DNA of 64,000 nt from Pseudomonas alkylphenolica (lineage in GTDB: Bacteria; Pseudomonadota; Gammaproteobacteria; Pseudomonadales; Pseudomonadaceae). This document shows, piece by piece, positions 18,022-26,715 of the stretch (the first letter of the stretch is position 1; each line of letters opens with the position of its first letter). The position numbers were made by a program, and so were the translations under genes. The stretch spans positions 726,001 through 790,000 of the forward strand of contig NZ_CP009048.1 in the NCBI RefSeq assembly GCF_000746525.1, written 5' to 3'. The notes under the pieces were generated by a model. It did not search any database. It worked only from the letters and a program-made list of their open reading frames with translations, and had not been told where the DNA came from.

Positions 18022-18936
18022 TCATTGTGAGTAACCCAGTACCCGCTTGGCGCTGTGATGAAGGATGCCATGGCGGCGTGCCAGGGCCTGGCGGTCCTTG
18101 CTGTAGCCGCCACCGATCACCCCGACCACCGGGATATCGCGCCCCAGGCACTGGCGCAGGACATGCTCATCACGGGCTGCGACGCCTTCATCGGTCAGTT
18201 GCAGATACCCCAGGGCGTCGTCCTTGTGCACATCGACGCCAGCGTCATACAGCACCAGGTCCGGGCGGTACATCGGCAACAGGTAGTTGAGGGCGTCCTC
18301 TACCACTTTCAGATAGGCCTGATCGCCCATGCCGCGGGGCAAGGGGATATCCCAGTCGCTCTGGGCCTTGCGTGCCGGGAAGTTCTGCTCGCAGTGCAAG
18401 GACACGGTGATGGCGTCGGGGGTGTTGTGGAGAATCCGCGCGGTGCCATCGCCCTGGTGCACGTCGCAGTCGAAGATCAGCACCTTGTGCACCCGTCCGG
18501 CTTCCAGCAGGTAGTGGCTGATCACCGCCAGGTCGTTGAAGATGCAAAAGCCGGCGGGATGGTCGTAGTGGGCGTGGTGAGTGCCGCCGGCCAGGTGACA
18601 GGCGATGCCATGCTCCAGGGCCTGTTCGGCGGCCAGCAGCGAGCCGCCGACCGCTCTTACCGTGCGTCGGGCCAGGGCTTCGCTCCAGGGCAGGCCGAGG
18701 CGGCGCTGGTCTTCGCGTGACAACTCGCCATTCATGTAGCGTTCGATGTAATCGCGGTCATGGGCCAGGGCGAGGATATCGTTGGGGCAGATCTGCGGGC
18801 GCAGCAAGTCCTGGTCGGTGGTCAGTCCACTGTCGACCAGGTGATCGCGCAGCAGGCGGAACTTGTCCATCGGAAAGCGGTGCTCGGCGGGAAACGCCGG
18901 GCTGTAGTCGTCGTGGTAGATCAGCGGCAGGGGCAT
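18022..18936 (-). CDS. histone deacetylase-family hydrolase
   Basis: A 304-aa zinc hydrolase of the HDAC/acetoin-utilisation/acetylpolyamine-amidohydrolase superfamily. Visible active-site motifs are AGGTHHAHYDHPAGFCIFND (paired His), the zinc ligands in IFDCDVHQGDGT, and a third Asp in LYDAGVDVHKDD. GVIGGGY supplies the Gly-Tyr corner near the end. Substrates of such bacterial proteins vary (acetylpolyamines, acetylated proteins). No neighbour points to a specific one. Confidence 0.88.
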   Translation of the reverse strand: MPLPLIYHDDYSPAFPAEHRFPMDKFRLLRDHLVDSGLTTDQDLLRPQICPNDILALAHDRDYIERYMNGELSREDQRRLGLPWSEALARRTVRAVGGSLLAAEQALEHGIACHLAGGTHHAHYDHPAGFCIFNDLAVISHYLLEAGRVHKVLIFDCDVHQGDGTARILHNTPDAITVSLHCEQNFPARKAQSDWDIPLPRGMGDQAYLKVVEDALNYLLPMYRPDLVLYDAGVDVHKDDALGYLQLTDEGVAARDEHVLRQCLGRDIPVVGVIGGGYSKDRQALARRHGILHHSAKRVLGYSQ

Positions 18937-19031
18937 GGCAGATTCTTGAGCAAGTCAGGGCTCGATCTTGCCAGTTGCGCTTGCCGTTGCGCTACTTTGT
19001 AGGAGGCACGACTCATTAAAAAGGCGCATGC

Positions 19032-19457
19032 ATGCTGGCTTCCTGGACGTTCTGGGCTGTTCTCTCGGCTATCTTCGCAGCGCTGACTGCGATCTTTGCC
19101 AAAGTCGGCATCAGCGGTATCAATTCCGACTTCGCCACCTTGCTGCGTACCGTGGTGGTACTGATCAGCCTGGCGCTGATTCTCTACGCCACCGGGCAGT
19201 ACCAGTCACTGGCTTCGATTTCGCCGCGCAGCTACCTGTTTCTGGTGCTGTCCGGGCTGGCCACCGGGGCTTCCTGGATCTGCTACTTCCGCGCACTGCA
19301 ATTGGGCCAGGCGTCTCAGGTTGCCCCTGTGGATAAACTCAGCGTGGTGCTGGTCGCCGTGCTGGGGGTGACCCTGCTCGGCGAGAAGCTCGATCTACGT
19401 CAGTGGGCGGGTATCAGCCTGGTCACTCTGGGCGTAGTGATGCTGGCATGGCGTTGA
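19032..19457 (+). CDS. half-size EamA-family membrane protein
   Basis: A 141-aa protein holding only one EamA repeat, with five predicted helices. It begins FWAVLSAIFAALTAIFAKVGISG and ends LDLRQWAGISLVTLGVVMLAWR. Single-repeat members must act as dimers, like small DMT exporters. A second in-frame-shifted ATG lies 4 bp upstream but gives no product. The AAAAAGG before the start may serve as ribosome site. The substrate is unknown. Confidence 0.83.
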   Translation: MLASWTFWAVLSAIFAALTAIFAKVGISGINSDFATLLRTVVVLISLALILYATGQYQSLASISPRSYLFLVLSGLATGASWICYFRALQLGQASQVAPVDKLSVVLVAVLGVTLLGEKLDLRQWAGISLVTLGVVMLAWR

Positions 19458-19471
19458 GCCGGCCCGCATGC

Positions 19472-20158
19472 TCAGGTCCGTGTACTGTTAAGAATTTTTT
19501 GCCATTCGCTGGCGTTCATCTGGCCGAGGATTCTCGCTTTGCCGGTGGCGGCGACCGAGACGAACAATGCACTGGCATAGTCGCTGGAGCGCTGACCGCC
19601 GGGCACCTTCAACTGACGCTCCATATGGTCGATGCAGCCGCTGTGGGTCACCAGCACCAGGTTGTGCTTCGGCGCCTTGTGCGCCAGGGCGGTCTTGGCG
19701 AAGTCCTGGTCACACTGTTGCACCCATTCTTCGCTGCTGATGGCTTTACCGAAGATGAAGTGCGCGGTCTGGCGGGTCCTGACCTGCGGACTGCTGAGCA
19801 CCTCGGCGCTATCCAGGCCCAAGTGCTGCAAACCATGGCCAACGTCCGTGGCGGCCTGACTGCCGGCCACAGTGATCCCGGTCGGGTCGCCAAGACAAGC
19901 GTTGCTTGAGCGATCACAGCGCTCTGCATGACGGATCAGTACGATCACCGCGCCCTTGGACCATTCACTGTAAACACCGCTGCTGTGCATTTGATTGTCA
20001 CTGCCCAAGTCCACAATTCGGGTTCTCGTTGCTGCCCACGTAGTGAGGGTGGCCAATGCCAGGAGGATGCACACGCCGATGAGTGCGGTTTTGACCGAAG
20101 GAAAACGTCGTCGCTTGAGCGCTGACAGGGCCGTGTTCTGCGCCGGGTTTGGCAACAT
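19472..20158 (-). CDS. periplasmic/anchored histidine-phosphatase-family protein
   Basis: A 228-aa protein with one N-terminal hydrophobic helix (about residues 24-42: ALIGVCILLALATLTTWAA) and a phosphoglycerate-mutase-like domain. The catalytic RHG-type motif reads IRHAERCDRSSN, a partner Arg lies in SSPQVRTRQTAHF, and the second His is in VTHSGCIDHME. Layout and size recall the LPS-core heptose phosphatase Ais/PmrG, but no LPS or polymyxin-resistance genes are near, so that name is tentative. GGAG precedes the ATG. Much longer upstream in-frame sequence (to 20743) overlaps the divergent GNAT gene and is not protein-like. Confidence 0.8.
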   Translation of the reverse strand: MLPNPAQNTALSALKRRRFPSVKTALIGVCILLALATLTTWAATRTRIVDLGSDNQMHSSGVYSEWSKGAVIVLIRHAERCDRSSNACLGDPTGITVAGSQAATDVGHGLQHLGLDSAEVLSSPQVRTRQTAHFIFGKAISSEEWVQQCDQDFAKTALAHKAPKHNLVLVTHSGCIDHMERQLKVPGGQRSSDYASALFVSVAATGKARILGQMNASEWQKILNSTRT

Positions 20159-20368
20159 GCTGCTACTCCATAACGGAATCGGATTGAGTGGCAGCCGGGA
20201 GGGGGCAGGTACCACAAGCGTGGCAGCACTGTAGGTGACGACCTGTGCAGAGCAGGTGAAGTGGATGTGAAAAAAGTCTTCTACGACACCTGCTGTGTCA
20301 GCCGATTCGCCAGCTTTCCTGCGTCTGCCTACGCTGTAAACTGCAGGTGATGTGTTCAGGAGCAGGCG

Positions 20369-20938
20369 ATGCCCCCCATACTCGAGTTGGAAAGCGCACG
20401 ACTGGTGCTGCGCCAATGGCAGGATGACGACCTCAACGAGTTCGCCGCCCTGTGCGCCGACCCTCAGGTCATGCGCTATTTTCCCGCCCCGCTGACGCGC
20501 CTTGAAAGCGCCGCACTGATCGGCCGTATCCGTGGCCATTTCAATGAGTACGGTTTTGGTTTGTGGGCGTTGGAACGCAAGGATTCCGGTGCCTTCATCG
20601 GCATGACCGGTTTGCTCAATGTCAGCTTCGACGCCGATTTTGCGCCAGCCGTGGAGATCGGCTGGCGCCTGGCTCGTCGTCATTGGGGCCTGGGTTTCGC
20701 CAGCGAGGCGGCCTGGACCAGTCTGCGTTGCGCCTTTGCCCAATTGGGCCTGGAGCAGGTGGTGTCGTTCACTTCTGAAAGCAATTTACCGTCGCAGAAG
20801 GTCATGCAGGCCATTGGCATGCAACAGGACCTGACCGGCAGTTTCCTGCACCCGAAACTGCCCGAGGACCACCCCTTGCGGGCCCATGTGCTGTACCGCA
20901 TCAACCGGGCCCAGTGGCAACAGACCCTGCGTGGCTGA
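20369..20938 (+). CDS. GNAT-family N-acetyltransferase (RimJ/RimL-like)
   Basis: A 189-aa acetyltransferase of the Acetyltransf_3 type. It starts LESARLVLRQWQDDDL, has the acetyl-CoA-binding region EIGWRLARRHWGLGFASEAAW (Q/RxxGxG/A analogue RRHWGLG), and the usual SENLPSQKVMQAIGM-like helix near residue 140. These enzymes modify protein N-termini or small molecules; the acceptor cannot be told. AGGAG precedes the ATG. It is divergent from the phosphatase across 210 bp. Confidence 0.87.
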   Translation: MPPILELESARLVLRQWQDDDLNEFAALCADPQVMRYFPAPLTRLESAALIGRIRGHFNEYGFGLWALERKDSGAFIGMTGLLNVSFDADFAPAVEIGWRLARRHWGLGFASEAAWTSLRCAFAQLGLEQVVSFTSESNLPSQKVMQAIGMQQDLTGSFLHPKLPEDHPLRAHVLYRINRAQWQQTLRG

Positions 20939-21015
20939 ATTGCACAACATACAGGTGAGCTATGACAAACCCTGTATCATTTGTCGCAGTTGCGCATTGC
21001 TTTGGAGAATCTTGA

Positions 21016-21885
21016 ATGAGCCACGTGTTGGACGATCTGGTCGACTTGCTGAGTCTGGAAGCCATTGAGGAAAACCTGTTCCGCGGACGCAGTCAGGATC
21101 TGGGTTTTCGCCAGCTGTACGGTGGCCAGGTACTGGGGCAGTCGTTGTCGGCCGCCAGCCAGACGGTCGAAGAAGCACGCCATGTGCATTCATTGCACGG
21201 TTATTTCCTGCGTCCGGGTGATGCGACGATGCCGGTGGTTTACTCGGTTGACCGGGTACGCGATGGCGGCAGTTTCAGTACCCGGCGGGTGACGGCGATC
21301 CAGAAGGGCCAGCCGATCTTTACCTGCAGCGCGTCGTTCCAGTATGACGAAGAGGGTTTCGCCCACCAGACGCAGATGCCTGCGGTGGTAGGTCCGGAAA
21401 ACCTGCCTTCGGAAGTGGAGCTGGCCCAACGCATGGCCGACCGTCTACCAGAGGCGATCCGCGACAAGATGCTGTGCGCCAAGCCGATCGAAATGCGCCC
21501 GGTCACCGCAGAAGACCCGTTCAATCCCAAGCCGGGCGAGCCGGTGAAGTACATCTGGTTTCGTGCTGACGGTAACCTGCCGGACGTGCCTGCACTGCAT
21601 AAGTACATGCTCGCCTATGCTTCGGACTTCGGCCTGTTGACCACCTCGTTGCTGCCGCATGGCAAATCGGTGTGGCAGAAGGACATGCAGGTCGCCAGCC
21701 TCGATCATGCGCTGTGGTTCCACGGCAATCTGCGCGCTGACGAATGGCTGCTGTATGCCATGGACAGTTCCTGGGCGGGTAATGCCCGCGGCTTTTCCCG
21801 TGGCAACATCTTCAACCAGGCGGGGCAACTGGTGGCTTCGTCCTGCCAGGAAGGCCTGATCCGTCAGCGCAAGGACTGGGCATGA
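21016..21885 (+). CDS. tesB: acyl-CoA thioesterase II
   Basis: A 289-aa double-hotdog thioesterase that hydrolyses medium/long-chain acyl-CoA to fatty acid and CoA. TesB marks are the N-terminal FRGRSQDLGFRQLYGGQVLGQSLSAA, HSLHGYFLRPGD, and the C-terminal ASLDHALWFHGNLRADEWLLYAMDSSWAGNARG-type block (catalytic Asp in SLDH). GGAG precedes the ATG. The next gene overlaps it by 4 bp (ATGA), so the two are translationally coupled. Confidence 0.93.
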   Translation: MSHVLDDLVDLLSLEAIEENLFRGRSQDLGFRQLYGGQVLGQSLSAASQTVEEARHVHSLHGYFLRPGDATMPVVYSVDRVRDGGSFSTRRVTAIQKGQPIFTCSASFQYDEEGFAHQTQMPAVVGPENLPSEVELAQRMADRLPEAIRDKMLCAKPIEMRPVTAEDPFNPKPGEPVKYIWFRADGNLPDVPALHKYMLAYASDFGLLTTSLLPHGKSVWQKDMQVASLDHALWFHGNLRADEWLLYAMDSSWAGNARGFSRGNIFNQAGQLVASSCQEGLIRQRKDWA

Positions 21886-22475
21886 GCCTCAAGGATATTC
21901 GTCACTGGGTGTTCGACATGGACGGCACCCTGACCGTCGCAGTACATGACTTCGCGGCCATTCGCGAGGCCCTGGAAATTCCGCCGGCGGACGACATCCT
22001 TACCCATCTGGCGGCGTTGCCTGCTGCCGAAGCGGCGGCCAAGCATGCCTGGTTGTTGGAGCATGAACGTGATCTGGCGATCGGTTCGCAGGCTGCGGTC
22101 GGTGCCGTGGAACTGGTACGTGAGCTGGCCGGACGCGGCTGTAAGCTGGGGATCCTCACCCGCAACGCGCGGGAGCTGGCGCATGTCACGCTGCAAGCCA
22201 TCAGCCTGGCCGACTGCTTTGCCGAGCCGTACGTGCTCGGACGTGATGAAGCGCCACCCAAGCCGCACCCCGGTGGCTTGTTGAAGCTGGCTGAGGCGTG
22301 GGATGTGGCGCCGGCCGAGATGGTCATGGTCGGTGATTACCGTTTTGACCTCGATTGCGGTCGTGCGGCGGGGGCCCGGACCGTCCTGGTCAACCTGCCC
22401 GACAATCCATGGCCGGAATTGGTTGACTGGCATGCGGCGGATTGCCGGGCGTTGCAGGCGTTGCTTCGAGGTTGA
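21882..22475 (+). CDS. HAD-superfamily hydrolase (subfamily IA)
   Basis: A 197-aa phosphatase-like protein. Motif I is VFDMDGTLT (nucleophile Asp about residue 12), motif II is LTRNAR, and motif III/IV is KPHPGGLLKLAEAW with VGDYRFDLDCGRAAGA. A helical cap lies between motifs I and II. Substrates are phosphorylated metabolites, not predictable here. It overlaps tesB by ATGA and is followed at once by a REP pair. Confidence 0.88.
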   Translation: MSLKDIRHWVFDMDGTLTVAVHDFAAIREALEIPPADDILTHLAALPAAEAAAKHAWLLEHERDLAIGSQAAVGAVELVRELAGRGCKLGILTRNARELAHVTLQAISLADCFAEPYVLGRDEAPPKPHPGGLLKLAEAWDVAPAEMVMVGDYRFDLDCGRAAGARTVLVNLPDNPWPELVDWHAADCRALQALLRG

Positions 22476-22480
22476 AGCCT

Positions 22481-22540
22481 ATCGCGGGGCAAGCCCGCTC
22501 CCACCGGTGACATTCGGTGGGAGCGGGCTTGCCCCGCGAT
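22481..22540. repeat. Pseudomonas REP pair
   Basis: Two inverted REP units, ATCGCGGGGCAAGCCCGCTC and its exact reverse complement, separated by about 20 bp. It sits between the convergent HAD gene and TonB-receptor gene, 5 bp after one stop and 6 bp before the other, and is a likely bidirectional 3'-end hairpin. Confidence 0.9.
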
Positions 22541-22546
22541 GAACAC

Positions 22547-25021
22547 TCAGAAGTCCCAGCGCGTGGTCAGCATCACATTGCGCGGCTCACCATAGTAGGT
22601 GGTGTCGAAGTTGCCCAGCCCGCTCAGGTAACGTTTGTCGAACACGTTGTTGGCGTTGACCGTGAAGCTCAGGTGCTCGTCATACTGGTAGCGGCTCATC
22701 AGGTCGACCAGGGTATAGCCGCCTTGCTTGATGTAGGTGTAGTCGTTCACCGCACCGCTGTAGATCTTGCCGTAGAACGCGCTCTGCCAGTTCACTCCAC
22801 CACCGACAGTTACCTTGTCCAGCATGCCTGGTAGACGGTAGGTGGTGAACACACGCACTAAATGCTCAGGTTTGCTGGTGCTCATCGGGAAGCCGTAGAT
22901 GTGTTGTTCGTCGGCATCGCGGGAGCGGGCATAGGTGTAGCCGGCCGAGAGGTTCCAGCCTTCCATCAGCTCACCAGCAACTTCCAGTTCCAGGCCCTTG
23001 GTGGTTGCGCCGCTAGTGGCTTTGTAGATGCCTTCGTTGGTGAGCGGGTTGGAGCCGATCGACTCGGCGACGTTGTCCTGCTCGATACGGAAGAAGGCCA
23101 GGCTGGCATTGAGTCGGCCGTCGAAGTAAGCCGCCTTCAGACCGGCTTCATAGCTGTCGCCTTCGACCGGGTCGAGAGTGGCGCCGTTGGCGTCCTTGTT
23201 GCTCTGCGGCTGATAGATCGAGGTGTAGCTGGTGTACACCGAATAGGTGTCGTTCAGGTCATACACCACGCCGGCATAGGGCGTGACCACGCCATGCTGT
23301 TTGTAGCTCGCGGAGTTGTCGGCGAAGACAGTCGGGTTCAGACCGTCGTAATCATAGTTATCGTGGTACTTGAAGGTGCTGACACGGGTACCGAGGATCA
23401 CCGACAGCTCATCGGTGGGGCGCAGGCGGGTGGCGATGTAGGCGCCGTTCTGGCTTTTCTTCTGCTCATACTTGCCGTTTTTCGGGAAGTCCGGCACGCC
23501 GATGTGACCGTCCCAGTCGAAAATGCTGCCCGGCACCATAGCGAATTCACTGGTGTCCCAGGTGCTGCCGGTCTGGCGTGAGTGGGCAGTGTTATAACCG
23601 ACGACCAGATCATGCTGGCGACCGAACAGGGTGAAAGGTCCGGAGAGGTTCAGGTCAGCAGAGTTCTGTACCCGATGACCTTCCCAGCGCCCCCAGAAGA
23701 AGAACATGCCGTTGCCGTCGCGGTCCGGCGAGCCGCCACTGGCCGAAGCCAGGCGGGTGTCGTGATCGCTTTGCAACTGGTTGACGCTGAACTTGAGTGA
23801 CCAGTCGTTGGCCAGTGCCTGTTCCAGGGAGGCGAAGTAGGTGCGGTTCTGGAAGTCGCGACGGCTCCAGTCGGCGCCCGGGTTGAACGAACGGGAGAAA
23901 TCCGTACGGCCGCCGTCGGTAAAATACACCGGGTTGCCGGTCCAGGAGGTACCGCGCGGGGTGGTGTTCTGCTGGTCGATGCCGACTGTCAGCAGGGTAT
24001 CGGGAGTGATGTCGGCTTCGAGAATGCCGTAGTACACCTCTTTCTTCTGCTGGTAGTGATCCTGATAACCCTTCTTGTCCTGTTGTGCGCCGACAAAACG
24101 GCCGCGCAGGGTGCCGCTGCTGTTAAGCGGTCCGGAAACATCGCCTTCGCCGCGATAGTTGTCCCAACTGCCGGCACTGCCGGTGAGCGAGGCCTGGAAC
24201 TGTGCGGTGGGTTTCTTGCGGATCAGGTTCACCGTCGCGGACGGATCGCCGGAGCCGGTCATCAGGCCGGTCGCACCCTTGAGTACTTCGACTCGGTCGT
24301 AGATGGCCATGTCGACATGGGCAGTGCCCTCGTCATAAACACCGTCATAAATGGTGTTCACACCATCGTACTGGTAGTTGGTGATGACCAGGCCGCGACT
24401 GGTGAATTCGGTACGGTCGCTGTCGTAGGTCTGCGCCGATACACCGGGGGTATTGCGCAACACATCGGAGATGCTCTGGGCGCCCTGGTCATCCATCAAC
24501 TGGCGAGTGACAACGGTGATCGATTGCGGCGTTTCGCGAATCGACAACGGTAGCTTGGTTGCGGTCCGGGAGGCGGCGGTGGTGTAGGAGCCGGTGTTTT
24601 CCGTGGTTTCGCCGAGGAGCTGGCCGTTGATGCTGGTCGCCCCCAGCTCCAGGGCGTCACCGTTGCCGGCCGGGATCAGTACATAGCCGCCATTGCTCTG
24701 ACGCTGGGCCTGCAGGCCGCTGCCCTGCAGCAGGCGCGCCAGACCTTCCTCTACCGAATAGTCGCCCTGCAGCCCAGCCGATTGCTTACCTTGGGTTTCA
24801 CGGGCATCGAACGACAGGGTGATGTTGGCGCGAGTAGCGAACAGGCTGAGGTTGGTGCCCAGTGCCCCCGGAGCGATCTGGAAATTTTTGCTGGCGCTCT
24901 GTGCCATGGCCTGCGCCGGCAGCAATGCCAGCATCGGCAGTGGCGCCAGGGTCAGGCCGAACAACGCCAGGTGAACGGCGCGAACCAGAGGGCGGGGTGC
25001 CCGGGGGCAAATGCGGGTCAT
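22547..25021 (-). CDS. TonB-dependent siderophore receptor with N-terminal signalling domain
   Basis: An 824-aa outer-membrane receptor. A signal peptide (to about residue 41, AMAQS) is followed by an STN signalling domain (about 45-125: GTNLSLFATRANITLSF ... VEEGLARLLQGSGL). Next come a TonB box/plug (RETPQSITVVTRQLMDDQGAQSISDVLRNTPGV) and a beta-barrel ending in the C-terminal aromatic TTRWDF. The STN domain marks a transducer that signals to FecR. Ferric-siderophore uptake is expected; the ligand is unknown (the plug resembles FpvA/FoxA-type receptors). The start at 25021 has AAGGAAA upstream. It lies 104 bp downstream of fecR. Confidence 0.92.
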   Translation of the reverse strand: MTRICPRAPRPLVRAVHLALFGLTLAPLPMLALLPAQAMAQSASKNFQIAPGALGTNLSLFATRANITLSFDARETQGKQSAGLQGDYSVEEGLARLLQGSGLQAQRQSNGGYVLIPAGNGDALELGATSINGQLLGETTENTGSYTTAASRTATKLPLSIRETPQSITVVTRQLMDDQGAQSISDVLRNTPGVSAQTYDSDRTEFTSRGLVITNYQYDGVNTIYDGVYDEGTAHVDMAIYDRVEVLKGATGLMTGSGDPSATVNLIRKKPTAQFQASLTGSAGSWDNYRGEGDVSGPLNSSGTLRGRFVGAQQDKKGYQDHYQQKKEVYYGILEADITPDTLLTVGIDQQNTTPRGTSWTGNPVYFTDGGRTDFSRSFNPGADWSRRDFQNRTYFASLEQALANDWSLKFSVNQLQSDHDTRLASASGGSPDRDGNGMFFFWGRWEGHRVQNSADLNLSGPFTLFGRQHDLVVGYNTAHSRQTGSTWDTSEFAMVPGSIFDWDGHIGVPDFPKNGKYEQKKSQNGAYIATRLRPTDELSVILGTRVSTFKYHDNYDYDGLNPTVFADNSASYKQHGVVTPYAGVVYDLNDTYSVYTSYTSIYQPQSNKDANGATLDPVEGDSYEAGLKAAYFDGRLNASLAFFRIEQDNVAESIGSNPLTNEGIYKATSGATTKGLELEVAGELMEGWNLSAGYTYARSRDADEQHIYGFPMSTSKPEHLVRVFTTYRLPGMLDKVTVGGGVNWQSAFYGKIYSGAVNDYTYIKQGGYTLVDLMSRYQYDEHLSFTVNANNVFDKRYLSGLGNFDTTYYGEPRNVMLTTRWDF

Positions 25022-25125
25022 GCAGGTTTTCCTTCGATTGGCTGGGCAGAGGTGCAGCTGAATTTGCTGCTTTAACTGCGTAGCCGAATGAGAATGAAAA
25101 TCGGCAACCCTTTTATTGAAATTAT

Positions 25126-26073
25126 TCAGACCGCTTCGATGCTGACCCAATAGCGGGTCAGGTAGCGCACCTTGACCGGTAACGAGGCGCTGAGGTTTTC
25201 CAGAATGGTGTCGGTATCGTCGATGCGAAAGGCGCCGGACAGACGCAAATCGGCAATGCCTTCGGCGCAGCGCAGCATGCCCGGGCGATAGCGGCGCAGC
25301 TCGCTGACAAAATCAGCCAGGCGCCATTCGATCACCGTCAACATCCCTTGGGTCCAGGCACCGGTGCCGGGTGCAGCGCTATGGGCGCTACCGATCTGCC
25401 GCTGATCGAAGCTGACCGATTGCCCGGCGTTCAGGCGCAGCATCAGCAGCGGGTTATCCACAGGACGGATCTCCACCGCGTGCTGCAACACGCTGACCCG
25501 GCTCTGGCCGTCGTCGCTGCGCACACTGAAGCGCGTACCCAGGGCGCGTACGCGGCCCTCGGCGGTCTGCACTTCGAAGGGCCGGGCGGCGGGATCGCTG
25601 GCGGTCTGCACCATGATCTCGCCGCGGTACAGGCGTAACTGGCGCTGCAGACCATCAAAGTGAATATCTACGGCGCTATCGGAATTGAGTTCGAGCTGGC
25701 TGCCATCGCTGAGCCGGACCTGGCGCCGTTGCCCCTTGGCGGTACGCAGTTCGGCCATCAGCGCCAGCGCCGGGGTGCTCTCATGCACGCTCCAGCCGGT
25801 GGCGCCGACGGCCAGGAGCATGGCCAGGGTCTTTAGCACGGCACGACGGCGCGCCCGGACGCCAGCCAGGGTCGGCAGGGCGACATCGGCCGGCAGGCTG
25901 CCAAATTGGCGTTGCAGCTTTTCCACCCGGGCCCAGGCCTGGGCATGCGCCTGGCTTTTGCCCAGCCAGTCCTGCCAGGCTTGCAGTTGGGCGTCACTGG
26001 GCTGCGCCGCGTTGAGCTGGACATACCAGGTGGCAGCGGCTTCGAGGGTGCGGTAATCCAGAGCTTGAGCCAT
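25126..26073 (-). CDS. FecR-family anti-sigma/sigma-regulator protein
   Basis: A 315-aa inner-membrane signal transducer. The N-terminal DUF4880-like cytoplasmic part (ATWYVQLNAAQPSDAQLQAW) binds the sigma factor. One TM helix (about 80-98, VLKTLAMLLAVGATGWSV) leads to a periplasmic FecR domain (LRTAKGQRRQVRLSDGS, LELNSDSAVDIHF, FEVQTAEGRVRALGTRF). A C-terminal STN-binding region follows. It starts directly after the sigma gene stop with no spacer, so it is translationally coupled. It receives the signal from the receptor downstream. Confidence 0.92.
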   Translation of the reverse strand: MAQALDYRTLEAAATWYVQLNAAQPSDAQLQAWQDWLGKSQAHAQAWARVEKLQRQFGSLPADVALPTLAGVRARRRAVLKTLAMLLAVGATGWSVHESTPALALMAELRTAKGQRRQVRLSDGSQLELNSDSAVDIHFDGLQRQLRLYRGEIMVQTASDPAARPFEVQTAEGRVRALGTRFSVRSDDGQSRVSVLQHAVEIRPVDNPLLMLRLNAGQSVSFDQRQIGSAHSAAPGTGAWTQGMLTVIEWRLADFVSELRRYRPGMLRCAEGIADLRLSGAFRIDDTDTILENLSASLPVKVRYLTRYWVSIEAV

Positions 26074-26583
26074 TCAGTCGTCCGTCAGCAGCAGGCAATG
26101 GGTCATGGCGCGGATCAGGTGCTTTTTCACCGTGGTGACCGAAACCCCCAGGCGCTCAGCAGTGGCGACATAGCTCAGGCCTTCCAGTTGCACCGCGAGG
26201 AAGATGCGGCGGGTGCGCTCACCCAATCCGTCGAGCAGGGTGTCGACAGCCACCAGAGTTTCGAGGATCAGCAAGCGCTTTTCCGGTGAATCGGCCATCC
26301 GTTCCGGACGGCTTGCCAGCTCGGCAAGATAAGCCTGCTCCAGTGCCTTGCGGCGGAATTTGTCGATCATCAATGCATTGGCGATGGCACCCAGATAGCT
26401 GCGCGGCTCGCGAATGGTCTGGGCATTGCGCGCGGTCAGTACCCGGATAAAGGTGTCCTGGGCCAGGTCAGCAGCATCGCTGGCGTTGCCCAGGCGGGCG
26501 CGTAGCCAGCCTTTCAGCCAACCGTGGTGTTCGCTGTAGAGCGTGTGCAGAGCGGCATGATCGGGAGCGGGCATGAACGGCAA
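26074..26583 (-). CDS. FecI-type ECF sigma factor
   Basis: A 169-aa extracytoplasmic-function sigma factor. The region 2 motif DAADLAQDTFIRVL and the FecI-type REPRSYLGAIANALMIDKFRRKALE are followed by region 4 LEGLSYVATAERLGVSVTTVKKHLIRAM. Iron-starvation sigmas of this group activate the receptor gene beside them. A Fur-box-like sequence lies just upstream. The order sigma, FecR, STN-receptor is the standard cell-surface signalling arrangement. Confidence 0.92.
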   Translation of the reverse strand: MPFMPAPDHAALHTLYSEHHGWLKGWLRARLGNASDAADLAQDTFIRVLTARNAQTIREPRSYLGAIANALMIDKFRRKALEQAYLAELASRPERMADSPEKRLLILETLVAVDTLLDGLGERTRRIFLAVQLEGLSYVATAERLGVSVTTVKKHLIRAMTHCLLLTDD

Positions 26584-26597
26584 CTAGCGCAGTAATT

Positions 26598-26616
26598 GAT
26601 AATTACTCGCATTATG
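26598..26616. promoter_or_regulatory. Fur box upstream of the ECF sigma gene
   Basis: GATAATTACTCGCATTATG matches the 19-bp Fur consensus at 13 positions, including both outer hexamers (GATAAT and CATTAT). It lies 15-33 bp upstream of the sigma gene start, so iron-loaded Fur would block its transcription. fur itself is at 48.5 kb. Confidence 0.7.
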
Positions 26617-26715
26617 GTTGTTTGTCTGGATATTTCGCAAGAGCTGGCGCTTGACCGCTGCCAAGTCGAGGCAAAGACTGATCAGCTATTTACCCGATCC
26701 AACCAGGAGGTTCGC

